Source: an uncultured Methanomassiliicoccales archaeon
Lineage (GTDB): Archaea; Thermoplasmatota; Thermoplasmata; Methanomassiliicoccales; Methanomethylophilaceae
DNA length: 64,000 bases
Assembly (NCBI GenBank): GCA_934702355.1
Contig: CAKUXX010000008.1
Coordinates: 20,357-84,356, forward strand
Direction of reading: 5' to 3'
The notes beneath the pieces are model-generated. The model was given only the letters and a program-made list of their open reading frames with translations. It ran no database searches and was not told where the DNA came from. Within the stretch, counting starts at the first letter, position 1. Every line of letters begins with the position of its first letter. Positions 47,001 to 55,354 of the stretch are shown here, in pieces. Both the position numbers and the translations under genes were made by a program.

Positions 47001-47771
47001 ATGGCCGCGGGACTCACAGTGGATGAGGCAAGGAGAAGGAACTCCGTGCGCATATTCGGGTGTCCCCCGGGAGGGTACGGTCCCGGTGTGGACCACGCCA
47101 TCGAGAACGGTGATTGGAAGACCGTTCAGGACCTTGCGGACATCTACATCACATGGGGCAGCTACGCATACGGTCACGGGATCTCTGGAGAGAGCATGCG
47201 CGACGAGTTCATCAAGAGGTTCTCGAAGGTCGGAGTGACTGTGAAGAACATGCCCGACAGGGAGATCGACCTTCTGGACATCGATGATGTTTACGGCTAT
47301 CTCGGAGGAATGAACTCGTTCATCCGCGCATACGGGAAGCAGGATGCCATATCCATGATGGGCGACGGCTCCAATCCCGATAAAGTGAAGATCCGCGACA
47401 CCAAGGATGAGCTGCAGTATGTGTTCAGGACCAAGGTCCTGAACCCCAAGTTCATAGACGGCCTGAAACAACATGGATACAGAGGGGTCGCCGAGATCGC
47501 CAACCTGACTGAGTACACGTTCGGATGGGATGCGACGTCAGATGTCGTCGATGATTGGATGTACGAGAAGCTCACCGAGAGATACCTTTTCGATGATGAT
47601 ACCCGCGAATGGATGGAGGACGAGAATCCCCATGCCATGATGGATATGATGAACCGTTTGATGGAGGCCTACGACCGCGGCATGTGGGATGCCAAGCCGG
47701 AGACCATCGAGAGGATGAAGGAGATCTATCTGGAACTCGAAGAGAGGATCGAAGAAGTGAATGACAGATGA
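44031..47771 (+). CDS. cobN: CobN/BchH-like chelatase large subunit
   Basis: 1246 residues. Family signatures of the metal-inserting, tetrapyrrole-binding subunit: [26 protein letters not shown] (near residue 541), [35 protein letters not shown] (near 841), and [22 protein letters not shown] (near 895). CobN (cobalt) and BchH (magnesium) relatives cannot be told apart here. ATG at 44031 follows AGAGG. It stands between bchID and the importer genes. Which metal and which ring it uses is unknown. Confidence 0.9.
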   Translation: [1246 protein letters not shown]

Positions 47772-47779
47772 GGGATTAA

Positions 47780-47796
47780 TGGGATTATTCATCCTT
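47780..47796. promoter_or_regulatory. Weak TTGGAT-N5-ATCCAA-like site (site 5)
   Basis: TGGGATTATTCATCCTT right behind the cobN stop. It has the same spacer TATTC as the better site 64 bases downstream and may be a second, weaker operator for the importer promoter. Confidence 0.45.
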
Positions 47797-47843
47797 CCCA
47801 GTACCATCAATATAAATCCATATCTATCACGTTTATCTACTAG

Positions 47844-47860
47844 TAGGATTATTCATCCAA
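47844..47860. promoter_or_regulatory. TTGGAT-N5-ATCCAA-type operator (site 6)
   Basis: TAGGATTATTCATCCAA between a GTTTATCTA TATA-like element (47831-47839) and the importer ATPase ATG at 47872. One mismatch to the consensus. Confidence 0.7.
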
Positions 47861-47871
47861 CAGGGGATATC

Positions 47872-48744
47872 ATGCATATCAAGATCGACAACGTGGAGTT
47901 TTCATACTCAAGTACGCCCGTTTTGAAAGATGTCAAACTGGACATAGACGGACCCGGATTCATTTCCATTCTGGGCCCCAACGGAGTCGGAAAATCCACA
48001 TTGATCCACTGCATGAACAAGATTCTCGAGCCGACCTCGGGTTCCGTCTTCATAGACGGCGAGGACGTCAAAGGGATCTCCATAAAGGAACTCGCCAAAG
48101 AAATCAGCTATGTCCCCTATTCTGCAAACGATTCCTTCCCTCTGACCGTTGTGGATACGGTCATGATGGGCAGGCACCCGCATGCCAAATGGAACACTCT
48201 GGACAAAGACCTCGACATCGTGTACGACACGCTGAAGATGCTCGGGATATCCCATCTTGCCATGAGACAGTTCAACGAACTGTCGGCAGGACAGCATCAG
48301 AAGGTCATGCTGGCCAGAGGCCTTGTTCAAGAGCCCAAGATCCTGCTGCTCGACGAGCCCACATCCAACCTGGATGTCCGCCATCAGCTAGATGTCACCA
48401 AGATGCTCAAGCGTCTTTCCGTGGAGAAGGGGATTTTGATCATCATGATCAGCCACGACATCAATATCGCGGCGAAATATGCGGATCAGATCATTCTGAT
48501 GTTCCAGGGCGACGTGTATGATGTGGGGACACCGAATGAGGTCATAACCAAGGAGAACCTCAAGACCGTCTACGGAGTCGAATCCGAGATCGTGATGGAC
48601 GATGACCGTCCGCATGTCATCCTGAAGGATGCACTCCCGATGACCGCCGATGAGAACCCGTCCGCAGTCATGGCCGCCATTAGGAAGAAGAGGAGTTCCG
48701 AGAAAGGGACTACTGACGGTCTGACCGCAGAAGAGACCCATTAA
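47872..48744 (+). CDS. FecE/BtuD-type ABC importer ATPase
   Basis: 290 residues and a close paralogue of the ATPase at 40007-40879 (GPNGVGKSTLIHCMNKIL, SYVPYSANDSFPLTVVDTVMMGRHPHAKW, LSAGQHQK, LLLDEPTSNLD). Its C-terminus is Lys/Ser/Thr-rich without the Cys tail. The ATG at 47872 has GGGG upstream. Ends with TAA. First gene of the rightward transport operon. Confidence 0.91.
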   Translation: MHIKIDNVEFSYSSTPVLKDVKLDIDGPGFISILGPNGVGKSTLIHCMNKILEPTSGSVFIDGEDVKGISIKELAKEISYVPYSANDSFPLTVVDTVMMGRHPHAKWNTLDKDLDIVYDTLKMLGISHLAMRQFNELSAGQHQKVMLARGLVQEPKILLLDEPTSNLDVRHQLDVTKMLKRLSVEKGILIIMISHDINIAAKYADQIILMFQGDVYDVGTPNEVITKENLKTVYGVESEIVMDDDRPHVILKDALPMTADENPSAVMAAIRKKRSSEKGTTDGLTAEETH

Positions 48745-48786
48745 ATGATTTTCTTAGCACAGGCACGGGTTTTTCCACGAACCCAG

Positions 48787-48803
48787 TTGGATTTATAATC
48801 CAA
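48787..48803. promoter_or_regulatory. TTGGAT-N5-ATCCAA operator (site 7)
   Basis: Perfect arms TTGGAT and ATCCAA with spacer TTATA, which is itself a TATA-like element. It lies 24 bases before the binding-protein ATG, so this gene probably has its own regulated promoter in addition to read-through. Confidence 0.78.
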
Positions 48804-48826
48804 TTGCCTGAACGGAGGCATAAACA

Positions 48827-50197
48827 ATGAAGAAACAGACAACGATGGTCATAGCCGTCGCCCTTGTCGCAGTGATAATCGTCGCTGCCGCAGGAGTCAT
48901 GCTGGTAGGCAACGATTCCAGTGAATCGGATGCCGCGATCGCATCGAAACTCCAGATCAGGGGAAATGCGAACGATGACCACACGATCGATGCCCAGGAT
49001 ATGGCCATCCTCGACGATATCCTCGCCGGCAAGAAAGAGAAGAAAGACTACCCCCTCGCCGATGTGAACGGTGACGGAGACGTCAACAACGAAGACAAGA
49101 AACTGCTTCAGGACCTCATCGACAGGAAGGCAGGGACCACTGTGTACGTCCTCTGCATCGACAGGTCCGGAAACGACACGACCGTCCCCTGTACATACCC
49201 CCTGAGGAATGTCGTCACATTTGCAACCAATGCTCAGTTACCTGCCCTTTACGCCAACGGAGGACAGTACATCGCAGGATACTTCTCCACCACATACAAG
49301 ACTGCTGAGAACTCCATCAACAAAGATGCAACATTCCTCGACGGAACAGAGAGGAGACTGTCTGACGCCGCATGGAAGAACTTCACAACACTTGCCGGAA
49401 AGCTCAACAACGACATTGGAGCTTTCATAACAGACTACAGTGCTGTATCTCACATCACCGATCTGCGTGCCGACGATCTGAAGGCTGCAGGAATACCTCT
49501 CATCATCTACAAGTCCGCTGATGCAAAGGCTGAGATTACTACCGTGCTTACACTCGGATTCCTTTTCGGAGGAGAGTGCGAGAAGATGAGTGTTGATTAT
49601 GCACAGAAGAGCTGGAATGTCTTTAACCAAATCGACAAGAAAGTCGGCGGATTGAAGGATGCCGACAGGTCCAGCTACATAAGCTGCACCATGCACATCT
49701 ACATCTGTCAGAACGACTCCACATACAACACATCTGGAATCAATGCCGGAGGAATCCCGTACTACAAGCTCAATGCCGACTTCGCCGCAAAATACAAAGG
49801 AACCACTTCGGACAAGATGGCTTCCACAGAGGCTCTGTCCAACTACAAGGATGTCGACACGATTCTCAACAACCGTTCGATTGATTGGTGCAAGGATGCC
49901 GACGCATACAAGAAGACCATCGTTGACACATGGGATCACGACAACAAGGGCGTGTCCAATGCTGTATACTTCAAGGGATTCGAGGACAAGCTCGCCTACA
50001 TCAACAACATTCTCCCGGGTGCAGTCAAAGTGGCATACATGGCCCATGCACTCTATGGAGACACATTCTCAAGAGAGTGGGCGGATGGTGTCCTCAAGGA
50101 CTTCATCGATATGGGAACGAACCCCCTCAAAGGACAGAGTCTCGACACAGTCTTGGCATACATCGATGTGAACGACTACAAGAAGGCACTGGCCTGA
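48827..50197 (+). CDS. ABC substrate-binding protein with dockerin-like repeats
   Basis: 456 residues. Membrane anchor at about 7-27, then two calcium-loop repeats at residues 47-58 (NANDDHTIDAQD) and 79-90 (DVNGDGDVNNED), the same positions as in the protein at 38681-40006, then a binding domain. The binding domains differ more than the rest (for example FLDGTERRLSDAAWKNFTTLAGK), so the ligands may differ. ATG at 48827 has CGGAGG upstream. AT-richer codon use than its neighbours is visible in the second half. Confidence 0.82.
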   Translation: MKKQTTMVIAVALVAVIIVAAAGVMLVGNDSSESDAAIASKLQIRGNANDDHTIDAQDMAILDDILAGKKEKKDYPLADVNGDGDVNNEDKKLLQDLIDRKAGTTVYVLCIDRSGNDTTVPCTYPLRNVVTFATNAQLPALYANGGQYIAGYFSTTYKTAENSINKDATFLDGTERRLSDAAWKNFTTLAGKLNNDIGAFITDYSAVSHITDLRADDLKAAGIPLIIYKSADAKAEITTVLTLGFLFGGECEKMSVDYAQKSWNVFNQIDKKVGGLKDADRSSYISCTMHIYICQNDSTYNTSGINAGGIPYYKLNADFAAKYKGTTSDKMASTEALSNYKDVDTILNNRSIDWCKDADAYKKTIVDTWDHDNKGVSNAVYFKGFEDKLAYINNILPGAVKVAYMAHALYGDTFSREWADGVLKDFIDMGTNPLKGQSLDTVLAYIDVNDYKKALA

Positions 50198-50205
50198 AAC
50201 CTTTT

Positions 50206-50232
50206 CCAGGGACCTAAGTCCCTGGCCTTTTT
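50206..50232 (+). terminator. Stem-loop with T-run behind the binding-protein gene
   Basis: CCAGGGAC and GTCCCTGG with loop CTAA, followed by CCTTTTT. It lies in the 50-base gap before the first FecCD gene, at the same place as the stem-loop in the leftward operon. Confidence 0.7.
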
Positions 50233-50247
50233 CCGAGATCAGATATC

Positions 50248-51339
50248 ATGTCAGAAGACTCCGACGGAATGACAAAGGAGCAGATGATATCAGAATATCA
50301 CAGAATGATTGCCAGAAAGATCATATTCCTCATCATTTGCATCTTGGGGATAGTGCTCTTCGTGGGGTTGATATCGTTCGCCAACTACGGCGACCTCGGC
50401 CTCAAAAAATCATATGAGATCATCTGGAATCACATCTGCGGGAACCCATATCCCACAGGAAGTATAGAGTGGTGGGCAGACAGACACATCTGGAACACTG
50501 CGATGCCTCATGTCCTTGCAGCTATAGTTGCGGGAGCGGGACTTGCGATATGCGGAACCATGATGCAGTCGATGATGACCAATCCGCTTGCAGACCCATA
50601 CAGCACAGGAATATCGTCCGGAGCCTGCTTCGGTGCTGTCGCCGCGATCATAGTCGGCGTGAGCATGACAAGTATGGCCGGAGAGATGGGTATAGTCTCC
50701 AACGCATTCATAGGCGCCCTCATCCCGGCACTCCTGATCGTTTTCATCTCGCAGAGAATCCATATGACTCCTGCGACCCTGATCCTCCTGGGTACTGCGA
50801 TCTCATACTTCTTCAATTCCTTGATCACATACATGATGGTCACCACTGACGCGGATACGTTGGAGAAGGCCTATGTATGGCAGATAGGGAGTCTCGACGG
50901 TATCGGATGGAGTTCGATTCCGATAATGGTAACCGTGACAGTTATCGGCTCCATCGTCGTTATGATCATGACCCGCAAACTGAATGTCATATCCCTGGGG
51001 GAGAATAGCGCCATCAGTCTGGGGGTAGACGTTCAGAGATTCAGGACATACTGCCTGATGCTGATGGCCATAATGACTGCGGCAATCGTCTCATTCACAG
51101 GTATAATCGGATTCGTGGGCCTTGTCGCCCCCCATCTTGTAAGGATGGTCATCGGCTCCGACAACAGATATGTTGCACCGATATCGATGGTCGTGGGATC
51201 GCTAATCCTGCTGGTTGCAGATTATATCTCGATGGGACTCTCCAATGTCCCTGTGGGAGTGGTGATGAGCATCATCGGAAGTCCCGTGTTCTTCATATTG
51301 ATATTATATCAGAGTAAAAAGCCGGGGGTAATCTATTGA
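50248..51339 (+). CDS. FecCD-type ABC importer permease
   Basis: 363 residues with AGAGLAICGTMMQSMMTNPLADPYSTGISSGACFG and FTGIIGFVGLVAPHLVRMVIGSDNRY. First of two FecCD subunits of the rightward operon; the stop overlaps the TTG start of the next gene. Confidence 0.92.
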   Translation: MSEDSDGMTKEQMISEYHRMIARKIIFLIICILGIVLFVGLISFANYGDLGLKKSYEIIWNHICGNPYPTGSIEWWADRHIWNTAMPHVLAAIVAGAGLAICGTMMQSMMTNPLADPYSTGISSGACFGAVAAIIVGVSMTSMAGEMGIVSNAFIGALIPALLIVFISQRIHMTPATLILLGTAISYFFNSLITYMMVTTDADTLEKAYVWQIGSLDGIGWSSIPIMVTVTVIGSIVVMIMTRKLNVISLGENSAISLGVDVQRFRTYCLMLMAIMTAAIVSFTGIIGFVGLVAPHLVRMVIGSDNRYVAPISMVVGSLILLVADYISMGLSNVPVGVVMSIIGSPVFFILILYQSKKPGVIY

Positions 51340-52397
51340 GCGATGATTCCGGCTTCAAATCAGAGTATAAGAATGCAAACAAACGGAAGATCCTGTTCAT
51401 ATCCGCATTCATACTACTCGCTGCAGGAGCATTTTTCCTCACCCTGGGATTCGGTGTGTACAACATCTCGCTGGGAAGGGCCATCGAAACATTCTTCGAA
51501 CACATCACAGGCAATGTCACGAACGAATGGGATGACTATTACATCTGGGATATCCGCGTACCGAGAGCGATCGGAGCCATGCTTATCGGTGCCGGACTGG
51601 CCGTTGCAGGGGCCATCATGCAGAACGGCTTCAAGAACCCCCTAGCAGACCCATATACGATGGGAATAGCCTCAGGCGCATTCCTGGGAGCCGTTCTCAG
51701 CATCGTGTTCGGGATATCGCTCATCCCATGGCTTGACGGAGTTAGTTCCACCGTAGTGAATTCATTCGTATTCTCTGTGGTCCCGCTGACGATAATCATA
51801 CTCGTATCCAAATCGAGGAACCTTACTCCTGTTGCGATGATCCTCACCGGAATCGCAGTTATGTTCCTGTTCTCATCGATAACACAGATCATCCTGATCA
51901 CGTCACCGTCCGAGAAACTGGCCGATGCGTACGAATGGAGAGTCGGTTCCCTGAGCAGCCTCAGGTGGGAGTGTCTCCCCCTGATGATTGCCTCTGCAGT
52001 GATCCTGATCACTGTACTGTGGTTCCTCTCCAATAAACTGAACATCATGTACGCCGGGGACAGAGCGGTGAAGACATTCGGGGAGAGGGCCGACCACATC
52101 AGGCTGATCACATTGCTCCTCGCATCGCTGCTCACAGCGGCCATGATATGCTTCACCGGAACGATTGGATTCATAGGACTCGTCGGACCGCATGTTGCGA
52201 GGATATTCGTCGGATCGAACAACCGTTACCTGATACCTGCTTCCGCAGCTTTCGGAGCCGCTTTTGTATTAATAGCGGACACCATTGCAAAAGTGAGCGG
52301 AGTCAACGGACTGCCCGTCGGGGTCATCTGCTCGATGATCGGAGGGCCTTTGTTCATTTGGATCCTCATCAAACAAAGGAAATCCGCATGGATGTGA
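51336..52397 (+). CDS. FecCD-type ABC importer permease
   Basis: 353 residues opening with TTG at 51336 behind GGGGGT (TTGA overlap with the previous stop). Signatures: AGLAVAGAIMQNGFKNPLADPYTMGIASGAFLG and TGTIGFIGLVGPHVARIFVGSNNRY. Pairs with the upstream permease. Its end overlaps the exporter ATPase start by ten bases. Confidence 0.92.
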   Translation: MSDDSGFKSEYKNANKRKILFISAFILLAAGAFFLTLGFGVYNISLGRAIETFFEHITGNVTNEWDDYYIWDIRVPRAIGAMLIGAGLAVAGAIMQNGFKNPLADPYTMGIASGAFLGAVLSIVFGISLIPWLDGVSSTVVNSFVFSVVPLTIIILVSKSRNLTPVAMILTGIAVMFLFSSITQIILITSPSEKLADAYEWRVGSLSSLRWECLPLMIASAVILITVLWFLSNKLNIMYAGDRAVKTFGERADHIRLITLLLASLLTAAMICFTGTIGFIGLVGPHVARIFVGSNNRYLIPASAAFGAAFVLIADTIAKVSGVNGLPVGVICSMIGGPLFIWILIKQRKSAWM

Positions 52398-53296
52398 AAG
52401 TCCGAATCATTACTATTACAGAGGCTGAGACAATTTCTGAAGACATCATAGAGATCAAAGACCTCGTCAAACGCTTCGGCGACAGGACCGCCGTGGACCA
52501 CCTCAACCTGAACATCAGAAAAGGGGAGGTCTTCGGCTTCCTCGGCCCCAACGGTGCCGGGAAGACCACAACGGTCAGGTGCATCGCCACGCTCACCAAT
52601 TTCGACGAGGGTTCCATAACAGTGGACGGCTTCGACCTTCTGAAGCAACCGACCGAGGCCAAAGAACGCATGGGCGTCATCCAGCAGCAGGTTTCGCTGG
52701 ACAAGGACCTGACGATCAGGGAGAACATGATCTCCCATGCGATGTACCATATGATCCCGAAGAAGGAGAGGGAGGCGAGGATCGCCGAACTCTCAGAGTA
52801 CTTCGGATTGGGCGAATACCTTGACAAACCCGTCGACTCCCTTTCCGGAGGGTGGAAGAAGAGGGCCGCGATAGTTTGCGCGGTGCTCCACCGTCCCGAT
52901 GTGCTCTTCCTTGACGAGCCCACATCCGGCCTGGACATCAACGCCAGACGCCTTCTGTGGGACGTCGTCAGGAACCTGAACGAGAAGGGCACGACGATAT
53001 TCCTCACGACACATTACATCGAGGAAGCAGAAGCTCTGTGCGACAGAGTAGGCATCATCGACCACGGGAAGATAATCGCCCTCGATGAGCCCAAAGCCCT
53101 GTGCGACAGGATGGGGTCCACTGCCGTCGAGTTCATGGACGACAAGAACACCCAATACCGTTACTTCAAGAGCAGAGACGAGGCGAAAGCGTTCGTCTCC
53201 ACTTTGGATTCTGACGACAACGTCCTCATCAGGAACACCAACCTGGAGGATGTTTTCGTCGAGCTCACCGGAAAGAGCGTGGGGGGACAGAAATGA
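52388..53296 (+). CDS. ABC-2 type transporter ATPase
   Basis: 302 residues from ATG 52388 (ATGGATGTGA overlapping the permease stop). Walker A GPNGAGKTTT, signature LSGGWKKR, LFLDEPTSGLD, LTTHYIEEAE. Related to the ATPases at 33763 and 35467. Its place behind a FecCD importer repeats the order of the leftward operon. Confidence 0.9.
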   Translation: MDVKVRIITITEAETISEDIIEIKDLVKRFGDRTAVDHLNLNIRKGEVFGFLGPNGAGKTTTVRCIATLTNFDEGSITVDGFDLLKQPTEAKERMGVIQQQVSLDKDLTIRENMISHAMYHMIPKKEREARIAELSEYFGLGEYLDKPVDSLSGGWKKRAAIVCAVLHRPDVLFLDEPTSGLDINARRLLWDVVRNLNEKGTTIFLTTHYIEEAEALCDRVGIIDHGKIIALDEPKALCDRMGSTAVEFMDDKNTQYRYFKSRDEAKAFVSTLDSDDNVLIRNTNLEDVFVELTGKSVGGQK

Positions 53297-54051
53297 TCAC
53301 ATTCCTGAAACAGGTGTACTACGTCGCCTGGGGCGACATGATGTTCATGAAGCACAACTTCCTGAACATCCTGGTCATGAGCATAATGAGCCCGCTCCTG
53401 TACCTCATAGCGTTCGGATACGGACTCAGGAGCGGCACGACGGACATCGGAGTGTCGTATGTCGCATTCGTGATCCCAGGTATCGTGGCGCTTTCGTCGC
53501 TTTCGTCGTCGTTCTCCAGCACTTCGACACGTATGAACGTGCAGAGACTGTATTACAAGAGCTTCGACGAGATGATGATGTGTCCGCTGTCGCTTCCCGC
53601 GATAATATTCGGAAAATGCATGCTCGGACTCACCAGAGGCATAATCAGCTGCGGCCTGCTCTATGCACTCGGACTTTTCCTTGCACCTGAACTTGTGTTG
53701 TCGCCGCTGTTCATCGCATGCATGCTGATCAGCTGCCTGGTGTTCTCGTTCCTCGGAATGGCGGCTGCATTAATAGCGAAGTCGCATCAGAGCATGGCCA
53801 CCTTCAACAGTCTGATCATCCTGCCGATGACATTCCTGTGCGGAACGTTCTTCTCGGTCTCCAGCCTGAGTCCCGTGTTCCAGGCCGTTCTCTACTGTCT
53901 CCCGCTCACACATGCGAGCGAGTGCATCAGGGCGGCCGCGCTTCCGGATTACATCGGAGCTTTCCCGTGGATCTCCCTGGCGGTACTGATAGCGTTCGGA
54001 GTGGCGTTCTTCATACTGAACTACTACCTTCTCAAGACCCGCAAGGTCTGA
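53293..54051 (+). CDS. ABC-2 type transporter permease
   Basis: 252-residue permease with FGYGLRSGTTDIGVSYVAFVIPGIVALSSL and ILPMTFLCGTFFSVSSLSP. ATGA overlap with its ATPase. Last gene of the rightward operon, convergent with the nitrogenase-like genes. A small GC hairpin at 54081-54099 lies in the gap and enters the next stop. Confidence 0.88.
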   Translation: MITFLKQVYYVAWGDMMFMKHNFLNILVMSIMSPLLYLIAFGYGLRSGTTDIGVSYVAFVIPGIVALSSLSSSFSSTSTRMNVQRLYYKSFDEMMMCPLSLPAIIFGKCMLGLTRGIISCGLLYALGLFLAPELVLSPLFIACMLISCLVFSFLGMAAALIAKSHQSMATFNSLIILPMTFLCGTFFSVSSLSPVFQAVLYCLPLTHASECIRAAALPDYIGAFPWISLAVLIAFGVAFFILNYYLLKTRKV

Positions 54052-54088
54052 GCCGAAAACGATTTCTTCTGAAGGGGGACGGGGAGGC

Positions 54089-55354
54089 TCAGCTTCCCCT
54101 GACCCCGTGCATCATCTCGTCGAGGATGTACCTCACGCCGTGTATCCCGATTATCGGACGGGGGATGACATCGTCTAGCCCCATCGACGACTGCCCTATG
54201 GCGATGCCGATCGAGCATGTTCCGTTGAACTTCGTGGTATACGCCGTTATCCCTTCGGACAGGACGACGTCGCATCCCTCGACCGGCTCCTTCCCGAATG
54301 CCTCGGCGTAGTCGGTCCTTTCCAGGAACTCCCTCAGCATGGATGTCTGATGCTCATCAGAACCCGGGTCCAATGATACGGCCACGGGGGCCATCGCGAT
54401 GTAGCTGTACAGCCACTCGGTCAACGGCCTGACGACAGAGGAGATACCTGCCACCGAGAACGTCAGTCCTCTGATGCGGGCCACGTTGTATCTGGTCCCG
54501 ACCAGCCTGTTCGTTATGCGGATCTCCTCGGCCTCCACACGCACCAGGGGGACGGATGGGTCGGTGCCGGTGGCCTCCGCCACGGCACCGATCCAAGAAC
54601 GTAATGCATCGAACCCGACAGGCGCGCCTGCGTCCGATACGATGACCTTCACCCCTTTATCCCGATAATACTCCAGAAGTTCGGAGCATGATTCCGGGCA
54701 CACGACGACAGCGTACTCCGCCTCGACGGATGCCTTCAGCTCCTCCGTGGACGCTCCCGCGCCGGGACAACACAGGACCTCCAGCCCCATGTCCTCCAGA
54801 TACGAGATGAGTTCATCCCGTGAATCCATCCAGTCCTTGTCCATTATCGTGAGCCCAAGCAAGATGACCGTTCCTCTGCGGACCTCCTTCCTCTCCGGCG
54901 AGAGATGCCCCATCACGGCCGCGAGCGTGTGGCCGTAGCTCCACTGCATCGGCATGGAGAACATGTCGGAGTCTATGTGCAGGGCGCGGTCGGACATCCC
55001 TGCCCTCAGGATGGCCCCGTCGTGGTCATCTCCGATGAGCGACGCTCCGGGGGAGTCCACTGTGACCACGAGGTTCGGCTCGCGGGAGCCCACGATCCCG
55101 AGGCCCTCATCCAGTTTGTACGAGGCGCCGTTGATGTAATCATATTCATCGAGATACGTTGCGGGCACGCGCGGATATCCGTTGTAATACGGGATGAAGC
55201 AGCGGTCGTCGCAGTCGTCCCTGGGGAACACTGCGGTGGAATGGACCATCAGCCTCACCCTGCACCCTCCGGGGCCGTGGAGGAACGCCACGGCATCCTC
55301 GATGCTCTCGACGGCCATTATCGCACCGTCCAATCCGTCCGGCAGTGTCCTCAC
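54089..55354 (-). CDS. Nitrogenase-like component 1 protein (NifK/NifE/BchB type)
   Basis: 421 residues from GTG 55354, which overlaps the stop of the NifH-NifD fusion (GTGA). An N-terminal HGPGGC (residues 26-31) keeps one P-cluster-type Cys. The later ligand position, normally TTC-x-x-x-IGDD, reads TVDSPGASLIGDD with no Cys, and no Cys precedes HGPGGC. Presumably the second subunit of a heteromeric reductase with the fusion protein. Not a true NifK; the closest function could be dark-operative reductase-like. Confidence 0.78.
   Translation of the reverse strand: MRTLPDGLDGAIMAVESIEDAVAFLHGPGGCRVRLMVHSTAVFPRDDCDDRCFIPYYNGYPRVPATYLDEYDYINGASYKLDEGLGIVGSREPNLVVTVDSPGASLIGDDHDGAILRAGMSDRALHIDSDMFSMPMQWSYGHTLAAVMGHLSPERKEVRRGTVILLGLTIMDKDWMDSRDELISYLEDMGLEVLCCPGAGASTEELKASVEAEYAVVVCPESCSELLEYYRDKGVKVIVSDAGAPVGFDALRSWIGAVAEATGTDPSVPLVRVEAEEIRITNRLVGTRYNVARIRGLTFSVAGISSVVRPLTEWLYSYIAMAPVAVSLDPGSDEHQTSMLREFLERTDYAEAFGKEPVEGCDVVLSEGITAYTTKFNGTCSIGIAIGQSSMGLDDVIPRPIIGIHGVRYILDEMMHGVRGS

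Noticed and set aside
46398..47474. 358-codon minus-strand open frame
   Set aside because: Antisense to the cobN-like gene, which has clear motifs over this part.
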